Below are positions 17,986 through 27,579 of a stretch of 64,000 nt of DNA, piece by piece (positions within the stretch are counted from its first letter, which is position 1; each line of letters opens with the position of its first letter). This DNA comes from Bacteroidales bacterium (GTDB lineage: Bacteria; Bacteroidota; Bacteroidia; Bacteroidales; VadinHA17), in the NCBI GenBank assembly GCA_016715075.1, contig JADKBK010000001.1:372001-436000 (forward strand), written 5' to 3'. The position numbers and the translations under genes are program-made. A model generated the notes under the pieces. That model worked only from the letters and a program-made list of their open reading frames with translations, had not been told where the DNA came from and did not search any database.

Positions 17986-18858
17986 ATGAAAAAAAGAAGC
18001 TTATTTACAATTATTATGCTAATTGCTGCAGCAGGGTTATTCTTGCCTGTTTTCAATTCTTGTAAAGCCCCCGGAAAAAATATTGGCTTGCAGCTATATT
18101 CAATACGCGATTCAATCGGCAGAGATGTACCGGCTGCAATTGCAAAAGTAAGTAAAATGGGTTATAAGTTCGTCGAGCCTGCAGGCTATCAGGATGGCAA
18201 ATTCTATGGAATGGAACCGGCCGCTTTCAAAGCGCTTTGTGATGCAAATGGTTTGAAGATCCTGAGTTCACATTCAGGGCAGGCGCTTCCTGACTCAGCC
18301 GGATGGGAGGCAACTATGGCATGGTGGGATGCTTGTATTGATGCTCATGCAGCTGTTGGCACAACTTATCTTGTTCAGCCGTTTATGGGAGGGAATGCCT
18401 ATACCAGTCTGGATACTCTTAAGATGTATGCAAGTTATTTCAACGCCATTGGTGAAAAATGTAAGGCAAAAGGGATCCGCTTTGGATATCACAATCATGA
18501 TAAGGAATTCTCTACCAAACTTGACGGACAGACAGTTTATGATGTTCTTGTCACAAATACAGATCCTTCAAAAGTTATTTTCGAAATGGACCTTTACTGG
18601 ACCGTTGTAGGCGGAGCTAATCCAGTTGATTATTTCAATAAATACCCTGGACGTTTTGAACTCTGGCACATAAAAGATAAAGAGGAAGTTGGAGCAAGCG
18701 GAATGATGGATTTCAAATCCTACTGGGAAAATGCTGCCAAATCTGGTATGGTATACGGTATTGTTGAGGTTGAAGAGTATAATTTTGACCAGTATACAAG
18801 CTGCCAGAAAAGTATTGAATGGCTTAATGATTCTCCTTTCGTTGTAATGCCTAAATAG
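17986..18858 (+). CDS. Sugar phosphate isomerase/epimerase-like lipoprotein (xylose-isomerase-like TIM barrel)
   Basis: The 290-residue protein has a lipoprotein signal with lipobox FNSC, so it is probably anchored in the periplasm or on the surface. The mature part is an AP-endonuclease-2/xylose-isomerase-like barrel: NIGLQLYSIRDSIG at the start, the metal-ligand-like FGYHNHDKEF, EMDLYW and ELWHIKD. Exported members of this family are often found with Gfo/Idh/MocA oxidoreductases that handle keto-sugars, which fits the exported oxidoreductases further along this window. The substrate is unknown. It stands alone between two repeat elements. Confidence 0.82.
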   Translation: MKKRSLFTIIMLIAAAGLFLPVFNSCKAPGKNIGLQLYSIRDSIGRDVPAAIAKVSKMGYKFVEPAGYQDGKFYGMEPAAFKALCDANGLKILSSHSGQALPDSAGWEATMAWWDACIDAHAAVGTTYLVQPFMGGNAYTSLDTLKMYASYFNAIGEKCKAKGIRFGYHNHDKEFSTKLDGQTVYDVLVTNTDPSKVIFEMDLYWTVVGGANPVDYFNKYPGRFELWHIKDKEEVGASGMMDFKSYWENAAKSGMVYGIVEVEEYNFDQYTSCQKSIEWLNDSPFVVMPK

Positions 18859-18920
18859 CATTCAATTGATCATAGAATGAGCTGAGACTGTCTCAAAAGT
18901 CTAAAATCAAGTAATGTTTT

Positions 18921-19014
18921 CTCTGTGCAACTCTGTGCTTTCTCTGTGCCCTCTGTGTAACAAAAAATTAAGAACTTACACAGAGACCACAGAGTTATCA
19001 CAGAGGTCACAGAT
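18921..19014. repeat. CTCTGTG/CACAGAG inverted-word repeat
   Basis: This is the third clear copy of the family. Four CTCTGTG words at intervals of about 10 bases are followed by an A-rich centre and four CACAGAN words. It lies 62 bases after the stop of the isomerase-like gene and 60 bases before the next start. Spacer bases differ from the copies at 6575 and 9881, while the seven-base words are kept. Confidence 0.8.
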
Positions 19015-19073
19015 GTTTTTGAACAGTCACTATTATCATATTTGAAATACATAATGTAAAACCTTCCGGAATA

Positions 19074-20156
19074 ATGAGAAACAGAATTGTTTATTTTATC
19101 AGCGCAGTTATGATCTTCGCAGGTTGCAAAAGCAACTTTTATTCGAAGGAAGATTTTAATTCAGTTCTGAAGATCGATTCACATGCCCATATCGATACAG
19201 ACAAAGGTGTATTTGAGGATCAGGCAATTAAAGATAACTTTAAGTTACTCACGATAAATGTGGATGTTGCTGATTCTGCAGCTGTCATATTTCAGCATAA
19301 AATTGCCCTTAACTCAATAAAGAAATATCCGGCTAATATATTCTATGCTGCAACTTTCTATTTTGACACGACCGGTTTTGGTACCGAGTCCTGGAGCAAA
19401 AAGGTAATCTCACATCTGGAAAACGATATTGCCGGAGGAGCTGTCTCAGTTAAGATATGGAAAAATATAGGTATGACCGCAAGAAATCGGAACGGTAAGT
19501 TCATTATGGTTGATGATCCTGCTCTTGATCCTGTTTTTAACTTCATAATAAGCAAGAATCTTCCTGTTACCGGGCATCTCGGAGAACCTCGCAACTGCTG
19601 GCTGCCACTTAATGAGATGACTGTCAGCGGCGACAGCAGCTATTTTGCGGAAAATCCACAGTATCATATGTTCCTTCACCCTGAATATCCAACATACGAA
19701 GACCAGATAAATGCAAGGGACCGTCTTCTTGAGAAGCACCCCGATCTGGTATTTGTCGGATGTCATCTTGGAAGCCTTGAATGGAACGTCGATGAGCTGG
19801 CAAAAAGGCTTGATAAATTCCCTAATATGGCTGTAGATATGGCCGCCAGGATCTGTCACCTCCAGTATCAGTCAGCCCGTGACCGTAACAAGATCAGGGA
19901 TTTTTGCATCAAATACCAGGACAGGCTTCTATATGGGACAGATCTGTCAGATGAAGGGTCGAAAACTGCTCAGGAAATCACGGATCAGATCCACACTACA
20001 TGGCTTGAAGACTGGAAATATTTTACAACAGATGAAAAAATGACAGCACCATCCTTCAGGGGTGAATTTGAGGGATTGCAGCTCCCTAAAGAAGTTGTAA
20101 GGAAGATCTACAGTGAGAATGCAATTAAGTGGTACAGGCTGGCGGTCATTAAGTAG
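19074..20156 (+). CDS. Amidohydrolase-2 family TIM-barrel lipoprotein
   Basis: The 360-residue protein starts with a lipoprotein signal (lipobox FAGC) and has the metal-dependent hydrolase signature DSHAHID at about residue 36. It continues with GHLGEP near residue 168, CHLGSLEWN and the late LLYGTDLSD, the order seen in the amidohydrolase-2 (ACMSD-like) family. It probably hydrolyses or decarboxylates a small molecule in the periplasm; the substrate cannot be read. The last codons (GTC ATT AAG TAG) are the first unit of the 16-copy 11-bp array that follows. Confidence 0.82.
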   Translation: MRNRIVYFISAVMIFAGCKSNFYSKEDFNSVLKIDSHAHIDTDKGVFEDQAIKDNFKLLTINVDVADSAAVIFQHKIALNSIKKYPANIFYAATFYFDTTGFGTESWSKKVISHLENDIAGGAVSVKIWKNIGMTARNRNGKFIMVDDPALDPVFNFIISKNLPVTGHLGEPRNCWLPLNEMTVSGDSSYFAENPQYHMFLHPEYPTYEDQINARDRLLEKHPDLVFVGCHLGSLEWNVDELAKRLDKFPNMAVDMAARICHLQYQSARDRNKIRDFCIKYQDRLLYGTDLSDEGSKTAQEITDQIHTTWLEDWKYFTTDEKMTAPSFRGEFEGLQLPKEVVRKIYSENAIKWYRLAVIK

Positions 20157-20320
20157 TCATTAAGTGGTCATTAAGTGGTCATTAAGTGGTCATTAAGTGG
20201 TCATTAGGTGGTCATTAAGTTGTCATTAAGTTGTCATTAGGTGGTCATTAAGTTGTCATTAAGTAGTCATTAAGTGGTCATTAAGTGGTCATTAAGTGGT
20301 CATTAAGTAGTCATTAATTG
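20145..20320 (+). repeat. 16-copy 11-bp tandem array seeded on a stop codon
   Basis: Sixteen tandem units of GTCATTAAGTG (variants end in TA, TT or have GG for AG) run without interruption. The first unit is the last three codons plus the stop of the amidohydrolase gene. With the next array it fills the 389-bp gap between two convergent genes, and no gene is seen there. Confidence 0.95.
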
Positions 20321-20350
20321 TAAATCGATATACATTACATATTAACAATA

Positions 20351-20535
20351 AATGACGGCCGCAGGCCAAATGACTATAAATGACGCCGCAGGCTAATGAC
20401 ACTGACTGACGGCCGCAGGCCAAATGACTATAAATGACGCCGCAGGCCAAATGACCAATGAATGACGCGAAGCTAATGACCATTTAATGACGCGCGCAGC
20501 GCAAATGACCAATGAATGACGGCCTCAGGCCAAAT
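20351..20535 (-). repeat. GTCATT-word array with GGCC-rich spacers
   Basis: On the minus strand GTCATT recurs about every 10-18 bases, alternating with GC-rich spacers such as TGGCCTGCGGCC, which contains a GGCC-GGCC inverted repeat. It begins about ten bases after the stop of the AraC gene. It shares the GTCATT word with the plus-strand array at 20145-20320, each reading in the direction of its own upstream gene. Confidence 0.85.
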
Positions 20536-20545
20536 GCGACCGGAT

Positions 20546-21421
20546 CTAACCGGCATTCTTAAGATATTTTCTCGAATATTCCCTGGCAGTTAACCCGGTT
20601 ATAAGCTTAACCTGCCTGTTAAAATGTGAAATATTATTATATCCTGTCTCGTAGCATATTTCAGTAATAGTCATGCTTCTGTTGAGAAGGAGTTTACAGG
20701 CATGAGCTATCCTGATCTCATTTATAAACTGAGTACAGGTTTTGTGGGTTCTGCTTCTGAAATACCGGCAAAATGATGAAATATTAAGACTTACAAGTGC
20801 AGCAATTTCTTTCAGTCTGACTTCTTTTTTATAATTCTCCATTAAGAAATTCATCACTTTATTTATTCGTTCGGTATCTGCAATATTAACGGAATTTGTA
20901 TAGCCCGGACTTGAGAGAAGATCATAATTTTCTGTTCTGGCAATAGCATCCAGCGTTTTAAAGAATTGAATTAATCTTTCAATTCCTGAAGAATAATAAG
21001 TTTTTTTAATCAGTTCTGCCATTTCCAGTCCATCCTGTTCCTTGATCAATAAGCCCTGTTGCCCGAGTAAAAACAGCTTTTTGATATGGGCAAACTCCGG
21101 AAGATCAAAAAAGCCTTCTCTCAGTGCATCCTCCCTGAACTGAATAACATATACATCAACTAACAGATCCTTGTTGCCTTTGTAAAAATCCTCATCATTT
21201 TTCCACACATGAGGCAGGTTCGGACCGATAAACATTAAATCCCCGTCACTGAAATTTCCTGCATGATTCCCCATGAGCCTTATTCCATAGCTTTTTTCAA
21301 CAAATATTATTTCGAACTCCGGATGATAATGCCATGGGTAGTCCATATATGGTACTATTTCCCTTTTTACAAAAATCGAAGAAGAGAGGTTCGGAAATAC
21401 TTTTTCGAGTTTGGGTTGCAT
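20546..21421 (-). CDS. AraC-family transcriptional regulator
   Basis: The 291-residue protein has an N-terminal cupin-like sensing domain (PWHYHPEFEIIFVEKSYG, then GDLMFIGPNLPHVW) and a C-terminal double helix-turn-helix (about residues 190-288) with LKEIAALVSLNISSFCRYF and ITEICYETGYNNISHFNRQ. An AGGAG site precedes the ATG. It is transcribed divergently from the GH3-GH51-transport-kinase run and is the obvious candidate to control that run in response to a sugar. It ends at a GTCATT repeat array. Confidence 0.92.
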   Translation of the reverse strand: MQPKLEKVFPNLSSSIFVKREIVPYMDYPWHYHPEFEIIFVEKSYGIRLMGNHAGNFSDGDLMFIGPNLPHVWKNDEDFYKGNKDLLVDVYVIQFREDALREGFFDLPEFAHIKKLFLLGQQGLLIKEQDGLEMAELIKKTYYSSGIERLIQFFKTLDAIARTENYDLLSSPGYTNSVNIADTERINKVMNFLMENYKKEVRLKEIAALVSLNISSFCRYFRSRTHKTCTQFINEIRIAHACKLLLNRSMTITEICYETGYNNISHFNRQVKLITGLTAREYSRKYLKNAG

Positions 21422-21527
21422 AATTATACTCCTCAGTTGTTGGGAAAGTTATATAAAAGTACCTGTTTATGCAAATACAGTGTCATAAATTGAAAAGGCA
21501 GTAGTTTTTTATATATCTTTTATTCAA

Positions 21528-21535
21528 TAGTTTTG
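21528..21535 (+). promoter_or_regulatory. Putative -7 box for the GH3 operon
   Basis: TAGTTTTG matches TAnnTTTG and lies 19 bases upstream of the GH3 ATG. A T-run, not a clear TTTG, occupies the -33 position. It sits in the divergent gap with the AraC regulator, where an activator would bind. Confidence 0.4.
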
Positions 21536-21554
21536 TTGAAAGCTGAATAACATT

Positions 21555-23969
21555 ATGAATAAAATCAGCATACTGAGACCTTCCTTTTTACTTCTGGTCG
21601 CTTATTTAATTGTCATTGACGGATATAATAATCTATTAGGACAAAAGGCTGTTTTTCCCGCAGGTAGTTTCCACGGGAAGTTGCTGCCTTATCAGGATGT
21701 TAGTCTGGATCCCGGAGAACGTGTAAAGGATCTGATGCAACGGATGACGCTTGAGGAGAAGGTCGGTCAGATGCTTAAGCTTAATCTTGCTGATCTGAAA
21801 GCGGATGCAAAAGGAAATGTTTCCAAAGAATCTTTGGAGAATTTATTTCATGGAGAGAGTATTGGATGTCTTGATCCTCCCATTACCGGAATAGAAGGTA
21901 TAGCGAGGTTTTCTGAAGCGGCGGATCAGTATATGAGGAAAAACACACGTTTAGGCATACCTGCCATTCAGGTGGATCTTGGCGGTATACATGGTCAGCT
22001 TGCATATGGAGCCACCAATTTTCCGCAAACAATAGGACAGGGAAGCACCTGGAATCCGGCATTGATCGGAAAAATGGCTGAGGTTATTGCTTATGAAGCA
22101 GGGTTAACCGGATGTGACCAGCTCTTCGCCCCATTGTTTGACCTTGCAAGAGATCCAAGGTATGGAAGGGTTGAAGAGTGTTTTGGAGAGGACCCCTTCC
22201 TCGTGGCGGAAATGGGAAAAGCATTTGTAATTGGTTTGCAGGGAAATCCTGAAATTACTAAAGACTATATTCCGGAAGGTCATTTGATTGGAACAGCAAA
22301 GCATTATGTTGCATATTCCACTCCAACTGCCGGTATAAACATAGCACCTGTTGAAGTAGGACCCAGAGATCTGCGAAATTTGCATTTATATCCTTTTGAA
22401 AAAGCTGTCAGAGAGGCAAATGTCTATTCAGTAATGCCTTCCTATAATGAGGTTAACGGCATCCCTGTTCATGCCAGCGAATATCTTCTCCGTGATATTT
22501 TGCGAAAGGAATATGGATTCAAAGGCTATGTCTTTGCTGATTATGGAGCTGTAGCGATGTTGCAGACTTTTCACAATATAACTTTCAATAAAGCTGAAAC
22601 TGCTATACTCGCTCTCATGGCAGGCGTAGATCAGGAAGGTTCTGATTATGCATATTCGGAATTGATTAATCTGGCAAAATATGACAAAGAGATTTTAGCT
22701 CTTGTTGATGAAGCTGTTAAAAATATACTTACTGTTAAATTCAGGGCAGGATTGTTTGATAAACCGTACTTCCTACCTGAAAAGTTAATTGACCTTGTTC
22801 ATACGAAAGAATCAGTTAAACTGGCAAGGGAAATTGCAGAGGAATCAGTTGTCTTGCTGAAAAATCAGGATAATGTATTGCCGCTAAATATTTCCGGATT
22901 AAAGTCAATTGCTGTTATAGGTCCCAATGCTGATCAGGTTCAATATGGTGATTATAGTATCACAAAAGATAATTCTTCGGGTGTTACTATCCTCCAGGGG
23001 ATAAAAAATATCACAAAAGATAAGATTAAGGTGAATTATGCAAAAGGGTGTGGAATCACTGAGCTGGATAGCAGCGGGTTTGAAGAAGCCATTAATGTGG
23101 CAGAAAAAAGTGATGTTGTTATACTCGTAATTGGCGGAACTAGTATGTCTTTATCCGGAACGGGATGGGGCGAATTAGCCGGTGAAGGAGCTTATCCGAC
23201 ATGTGGTGAAGGATATGACAGAGCTGAGTTGTCTCCTCCTGGAATTCAACCCGGATTGATAAGGGCAATTCACAGGACAGGGAAACCAATTGTACTGATA
23301 ATGGTCCATGGACGTGCCTATAGTATTAAATGGGAAAAAGAACATATTCCTGCTATATTGGATGCATGGTATCCGGGAGAAGAGGGAGGCAATGCGGTTG
23401 CCCGCATTCTGTTTGGAGAGGTAGTCCCATCAGGAAGACTTACGGTATCAGTCCCTCAAAGTGCAGGTCAAATACCTGTTTTTTATAATTTTAAACCAAG
23501 CGGCAGGGGAATTTACCATCAACCTGGTACCCCTGAAAAACCCGGAAGAGATTATGTGTTTTCATCAACAGACCCACTGTTCCCTTTTGGTTTCGGCTTA
23601 AGCTATACTCATTTTGAATATTCAGATCTTAAAATCGAGCAGAAGGAGCTGGAAGTACAAGATACTATAAGGATATCTGTTAAGATTAAAAATGCCGGTG
23701 CAGTAACTGGCAAAGAAGTAGTTCAGGTCTATATACATGACCTGATAAGTTCAGTAACTACTCCGGTCAGAGTATTGAAAGGGTTTAAGAAAATGGAAGT
23801 TAGTCCCGGTGAAATTGTTACAATGAGTTTCTCAGTCCCATGCAGGGAACTGGGGCTATGGGATAAAAATATGAATTTTGTAGTTGAACCCGGTGAGTTT
23901 GAAATTATGATCGGAGCATCAGCTGAGGACATCAGACTAAAGGATATAATAATGATAACTAATAAATAA
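21555..23969 (+). CDS. Glycoside hydrolase family 3, beta-glucosidase/xylosidase type
   Basis: The 804-residue protein has an N-terminal signal-like segment, a GH3 TIM barrel (MTLEEKVGQMLKLN, GRVEECFGEDPFLV, GTAKHYVAYS) and the nucleophile Asp in GYVFADYGAVAML near residue 328. The GH3 C-terminal alpha/beta sandwich follows (ESVVLLKNQDNVLPL, VIGPNADQVQYGDYS), then a fibronectin-III-like domain with PFGFGLSYTHFEYSDL. It should release terminal beta-linked sugars from oligosaccharides in the periplasm. It is the first gene of a long plus-strand run, and the next gene starts four bases after its stop. Confidence 0.92.
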   Translation: MNKISILRPSFLLLVAYLIVIDGYNNLLGQKAVFPAGSFHGKLLPYQDVSLDPGERVKDLMQRMTLEEKVGQMLKLNLADLKADAKGNVSKESLENLFHGESIGCLDPPITGIEGIARFSEAADQYMRKNTRLGIPAIQVDLGGIHGQLAYGATNFPQTIGQGSTWNPALIGKMAEVIAYEAGLTGCDQLFAPLFDLARDPRYGRVEECFGEDPFLVAEMGKAFVIGLQGNPEITKDYIPEGHLIGTAKHYVAYSTPTAGINIAPVEVGPRDLRNLHLYPFEKAVREANVYSVMPSYNEVNGIPVHASEYLLRDILRKEYGFKGYVFADYGAVAMLQTFHNITFNKAETAILALMAGVDQEGSDYAYSELINLAKYDKEILALVDEAVKNILTVKFRAGLFDKPYFLPEKLIDLVHTKESVKLAREIAEESVVLLKNQDNVLPLNISGLKSIAVIGPNADQVQYGDYSITKDNSSGVTILQGIKNITKDKIKVNYAKGCGITELDSSGFEEAINVAEKSDVVILVIGGTSMSLSGTGWGELAGEGAYPTCGEGYDRAELSPPGIQPGLIRAIHRTGKPIVLIMVHGRAYSIKWEKEHIPAILDAWYPGEEGGNAVARILFGEVVPSGRLTVSVPQSAGQIPVFYNFKPSGRGIYHQPGTPEKPGRDYVFSSTDPLFPFGFGLSYTHFEYSDLKIEQKELEVQDTIRISVKIKNAGAVTGKEVVQVYIHDLISSVTTPVRVLKGFKKMEVSPGEIVTMSFSVPCRELGLWDKNMNFVVEPGEFEIMIGASAEDIRLKDIIMITNK

Positions 23970-23973
23970 AACC

Positions 23974-25479
23974 ATGAACCGTCACATTGCACTATTTCTG
24001 ACATTAATGTATTTCGCCACTAATTTGCCAGCACAGGAAATACATATTGGAACCGCGACAGCAGACATTACTCCCAAACTTCCGGTGGCACTTATGGGAC
24101 AGTTTAACTTAAGGATAGCCGATACGATAGAGACTCCCCTGACAGCCAATGTAATTGCACTCGAATCACGCGAAGGCAGCCGTTCGCTCGATATTGCGAT
24201 TATGGTTTCCTGCGACGTGGTTGAAATTCCGGAGCAATTACTTAAAATGGTACGCGACGAAGTACATAAAAAAATACCTGAAATTGATGCAACAAAAATA
24301 TTAATGACTGCAATCCATACTCATACTGCTCCGGTTTTAGAGAATGGTATGCAGTATTCCTTCCGTTATCAAATCCCTAAAAAAGGAGTTCTGCAGGTTG
24401 AGGAATATGATGTCTTTTTTGTTAAGAGGATAAGCGATGCGATTGTTAAGGCGTGGAAAGATCGTCGACCCGGAAGTGTTACCTGGGGTCTTAGCCATGC
24501 TGCTGTTGCATACAACAGGAGGACTGTCTATTCAAAAGAAGTCCCTACTCCGGGTTATTTTTCCAATGGATCAGCCCAGATGTATGGGAGTACCAATATG
24601 CCTGAATTCATTAACCTTGAAGGTATGGAAGATCACGATGTCAATACACTATTCTTCTGGGATAAGAGTGGTAAACTTATCGGGATGACTATTGATGTCC
24701 CGTGCCCTGCACAGGAAGTTGAAAACCGGTTGGCTATTAACGCTGATTACTGGCATCCTGTCAGGGAGAAGCTGAAGCATCGTTTTGGTTCTGATTTGTG
24801 TGTACTTGGATGGATTGGAGCCGCAGGTGATCAGTCACCGAGACCTATGTACAGAAAGGAATCAGAGGAACGGATGATCAGGCTGCGAAATTTAAGCCGT
24901 CTGGAAGAAATCTCGAGGCGTATAGTCCTGGCTGTTGAAGAAGCATACGAAACAGTAAAGGATGATCGCTATGCAAATGTACAACTGGTCCATAAGGTGG
25001 AAACGCTTAGTTTGCCAATGCGTTTGGTAACAGAACAGGAATACTTATTCTGCAAGGGAGAGCGTGATGCCGCTGCAGCAGAGATGGCTGCAGACTCCTC
25101 TGTAGCCAGTGAGGTTTTAGCCCGAATGACATGGAACAGAGATGTTGTTAACCGTTATGAGAACCAGAAAAAGAATCCAAATCCAAAAATGGATGCCGAG
25201 ATACATGTTCTTCGCCTGGGGGATGTTGCGATCTGTACTGATCAGTTTGAACTTTTTACCGATTATGGGATCAGGATTCAGGCAAGGAGCAATGCATTGC
25301 AAACCTTTGTTGTCCAGCTGGCAGCAGGTGCAGGATCCTACCTGCCCACAGAAAAAGCAGTTAAGGGGGGAGGTTACAGTGCTGTCATACAAAGCAGCAT
25401 GGTAGGGCCGGAGGGAGGCCAGATTCTTGTTGACCGTACGGTGGAACTGATTAATAACCTATGGCCTGTCGCAAAGTAG
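23974..25479 (+). CDS. Neutral/alkaline ceramidase-like (N-terminal domain) exported protein
   Basis: The 501-residue protein has a signal peptide (cleavage near LPAQ) and the start GTATADITPKLPVALMG that marks the neutral/alkaline non-lysosomal ceramidase N-terminal family. A metal-binding AIHTHTAPV segment lies near residue 113, and a late GAGSYLPTEKAVKGGGYSA stretch is also typical. Genes of this type are common in Bacteroidota polysaccharide loci, where they are unlikely to act on ceramide; the true substrate here is unknown. It sits four bases after GH3 and is probably co-transcribed with it. Two related genes lie at 41427 and 42924. Confidence 0.82.
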   Translation: MNRHIALFLTLMYFATNLPAQEIHIGTATADITPKLPVALMGQFNLRIADTIETPLTANVIALESREGSRSLDIAIMVSCDVVEIPEQLLKMVRDEVHKKIPEIDATKILMTAIHTHTAPVLENGMQYSFRYQIPKKGVLQVEEYDVFFVKRISDAIVKAWKDRRPGSVTWGLSHAAVAYNRRTVYSKEVPTPGYFSNGSAQMYGSTNMPEFINLEGMEDHDVNTLFFWDKSGKLIGMTIDVPCPAQEVENRLAINADYWHPVREKLKHRFGSDLCVLGWIGAAGDQSPRPMYRKESEERMIRLRNLSRLEEISRRIVLAVEEAYETVKDDRYANVQLVHKVETLSLPMRLVTEQEYLFCKGERDAAAAEMAADSSVASEVLARMTWNRDVVNRYENQKKNPNPKMDAEIHVLRLGDVAICTDQFELFTDYGIRIQARSNALQTFVVQLAAGAGSYLPTEKAVKGGGYSAVIQSSMVGPEGGQILVDRTVELINNLWPVAK

Positions 25480-25565
25480 ATAGCTGATAGGTCAGTTAAC
25501 ATGAATATTCAGTTCATATTTCAGTTAAAACACTTATTATTAAACAAGGGATAAAAATTCAGACT

Positions 25566-27552
25566 ATGAAAAAAAGAATTAACAGGAAAGTAGTTCTTAC
25601 AGGATCCAGCATTATTCTTGCACTAATTACATTATCCTTCATCGGAGCATTAACTGCATGTAAACAGGCGGGAAATTCAACTTTTACAGTTGATATCTCA
25701 CAGAAGGGACCTGAGGTAGCTCCCATTTGCAGAGGCCAGCAGATAGAAGAATTCAATTACCAGATTCAGGGTGGATTTTATGCCCAGCTGATTAATAACC
25801 CTTCATTTGAGGAACTTAAAAATCCGATATCTTTCTGGACAATTGTAAAATCTGCCTCTTCGAACGGCAATCTTGTCAGTCAGACTTCAGTGAAACGGGT
25901 ATGTTAATGGCAGGCAGAGTAAGTGTATAAAGCTGGCGGTTACTGCTGTCGATTCAGGTAGTGTTGGGATGGCTAATGGAGGTTACTGGGGCATTAAGCT
26001 TGAAAACAATACGCTATATAAAGTTTCTTTCTGGGCTAAAAGAGGTGCCAATTATACTGGTACTATAAAAGCAAGTCTGGAAAGTGTTGAAGGTAAGGTA
26101 TATGCACAATCGGAAGAATTCAGGCCGGCTGCGGGATGGCAGCATTTTACCTGCGACCTTACTACCTCGAATGTCTCAAATATTTCAGGAAACAACCGGT
26201 TTGTCCTATATGCATCATCCAGGGGTGATGTTTATTTTGATGTAGTAACAGTTATGCCTCCGACATGGAAGAATCGTCCCAATGGTCTGCGGCCTGATCT
26301 GGCAGAAAAACTTGATGCACTGAAATTCAAATTCATTCAATTCCCGGGTGGGTGTACCGCTGAGTCATCTAATATGGATTCCTGCTGGAACTGGAAGAAT
26401 TCAATTGGCCCTCTTGAGCAGAGACCCGGTTCCACAAGAAACAGATGGGCATATAAAAACGATCTCTATTTTGGCTTGGATGAGCATATGCAACTGTGTG
26501 AAGATCTTGGAGCTGAGGCGGTTTATACATGCTCATCAGGGATCAGTGAAACTCCGGGAGCAGGAGGATGGTTTGGTATATGTCCGCTTGATAAGATGCA
26601 GCCCATAATAGAAGATATACTTGACCTGATACAATACTGCAACGGATCATCCTCAACTAAATGGGGAGCTAAACGGGCCGCAAACGGCCATCCTGAACCA
26701 TATAATCTCAAATACATTGAGATTGGAAATGAAAACGGATGGGAAACAGCAAAAGAATATAATCCAAGATATTCAATGATTCATGACTCTATTCTTGCTC
26801 ATTACCCGGAAATGAAGATCATGTATAACGGTTTTCGTCAGGAAAATGTATTTTCTCATACCTCCGGGAATTCTGTTGATTTTGTAGATGAGCATTTTTA
26901 CCTGAGTGATCTTTCTGTCTTGTACAGCAAGTATGACAGCATTGATGCAGCATGCAAAAAAATATGTGTTGCTGAATACGCATCTTCCATAAAGGGAAAT
27001 GGAGGTGATGTGATTGGAAATTTTGGTGATGCCCTTGGTGACGCTGTGTTCATGCTGGGTTGTGAAAAAAATTCAGAGAGGATGTGGTGGACCGGATATG
27101 GCAACTATGCCGGACTAGCGGACCATGGAAATTTCGGACCCTGCATCGTATGGAATGATGCTGTATCCAGCTTTGCATCCCCGTCTTATTATATGCAGAA
27201 AATGTTATTCACCGATAATGCAGGTACCTATATACTGCCTGCTACTCAAAATACAACAAGGTGTTACTGGTCCGCATCAGTTGATACTGAATCCGGAAAG
27301 AATGATATACTTCTGAAAGTCGCGAATAATAAATCCACATCAGAAAGTGTTAAGATTATTCTCGATGGGGCAGATAGGATTGATCCTGATGGCCATTCAT
27401 CTACCATAACCGGAACCTTGGAGGCGGAAAATTCTCTGGCAAATCCAACAAGCATAGTTCCCTCCGAAGGTACTTTTAAAGCCGGCAATAGTTTTAATTA
27501 TACTTTCCCGGCAAATTCTATAAGTATTCTAAGGGTGGGTTATCTTAAATAA
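25566..27552 (+). pseudogene. GH51 alpha-L-arabinofuranosidase-like protein, frameshifted near the N terminus
   Basis: The N-terminal piece (25566-25907) has a lipoprotein signal (lipobox LTAC) and the GH51 start GPEVAPICRGQQIEEFNYQIQGGFYAQL. The main piece runs in another frame to 27552, with a CBM-like beta sandwich inserted, FIQFPGGC, the acid/base Glu in IEIGNENGWE and the nucleophile Glu in VAEYAS. A frame change is needed between about 25885 and 25910. The intervening sequence reads VNGRQSKCIKLAV in the second frame, so the gene was recently whole. It would remove arabinofuranosyl side chains after export. The adjacent GH3 and sugar catabolism genes fit an arabinoside-degrading role. 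Confidence 0.85.
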
Positions 27553-27579
27553 ACAGAACTGTCTAATCTAAGGATTCAC

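Noticed and set aside
20145..20320. CRISPR array
   Set aside because: The units are 11 bp and directly abutting with no unique spacers, and no cas genes are present.
20292..20483. Minus-strand open frame with repeated SHLACG residues
   Set aside because: It is a translation of the GTCATT/GGCC repeat array and has no start context or independent support.
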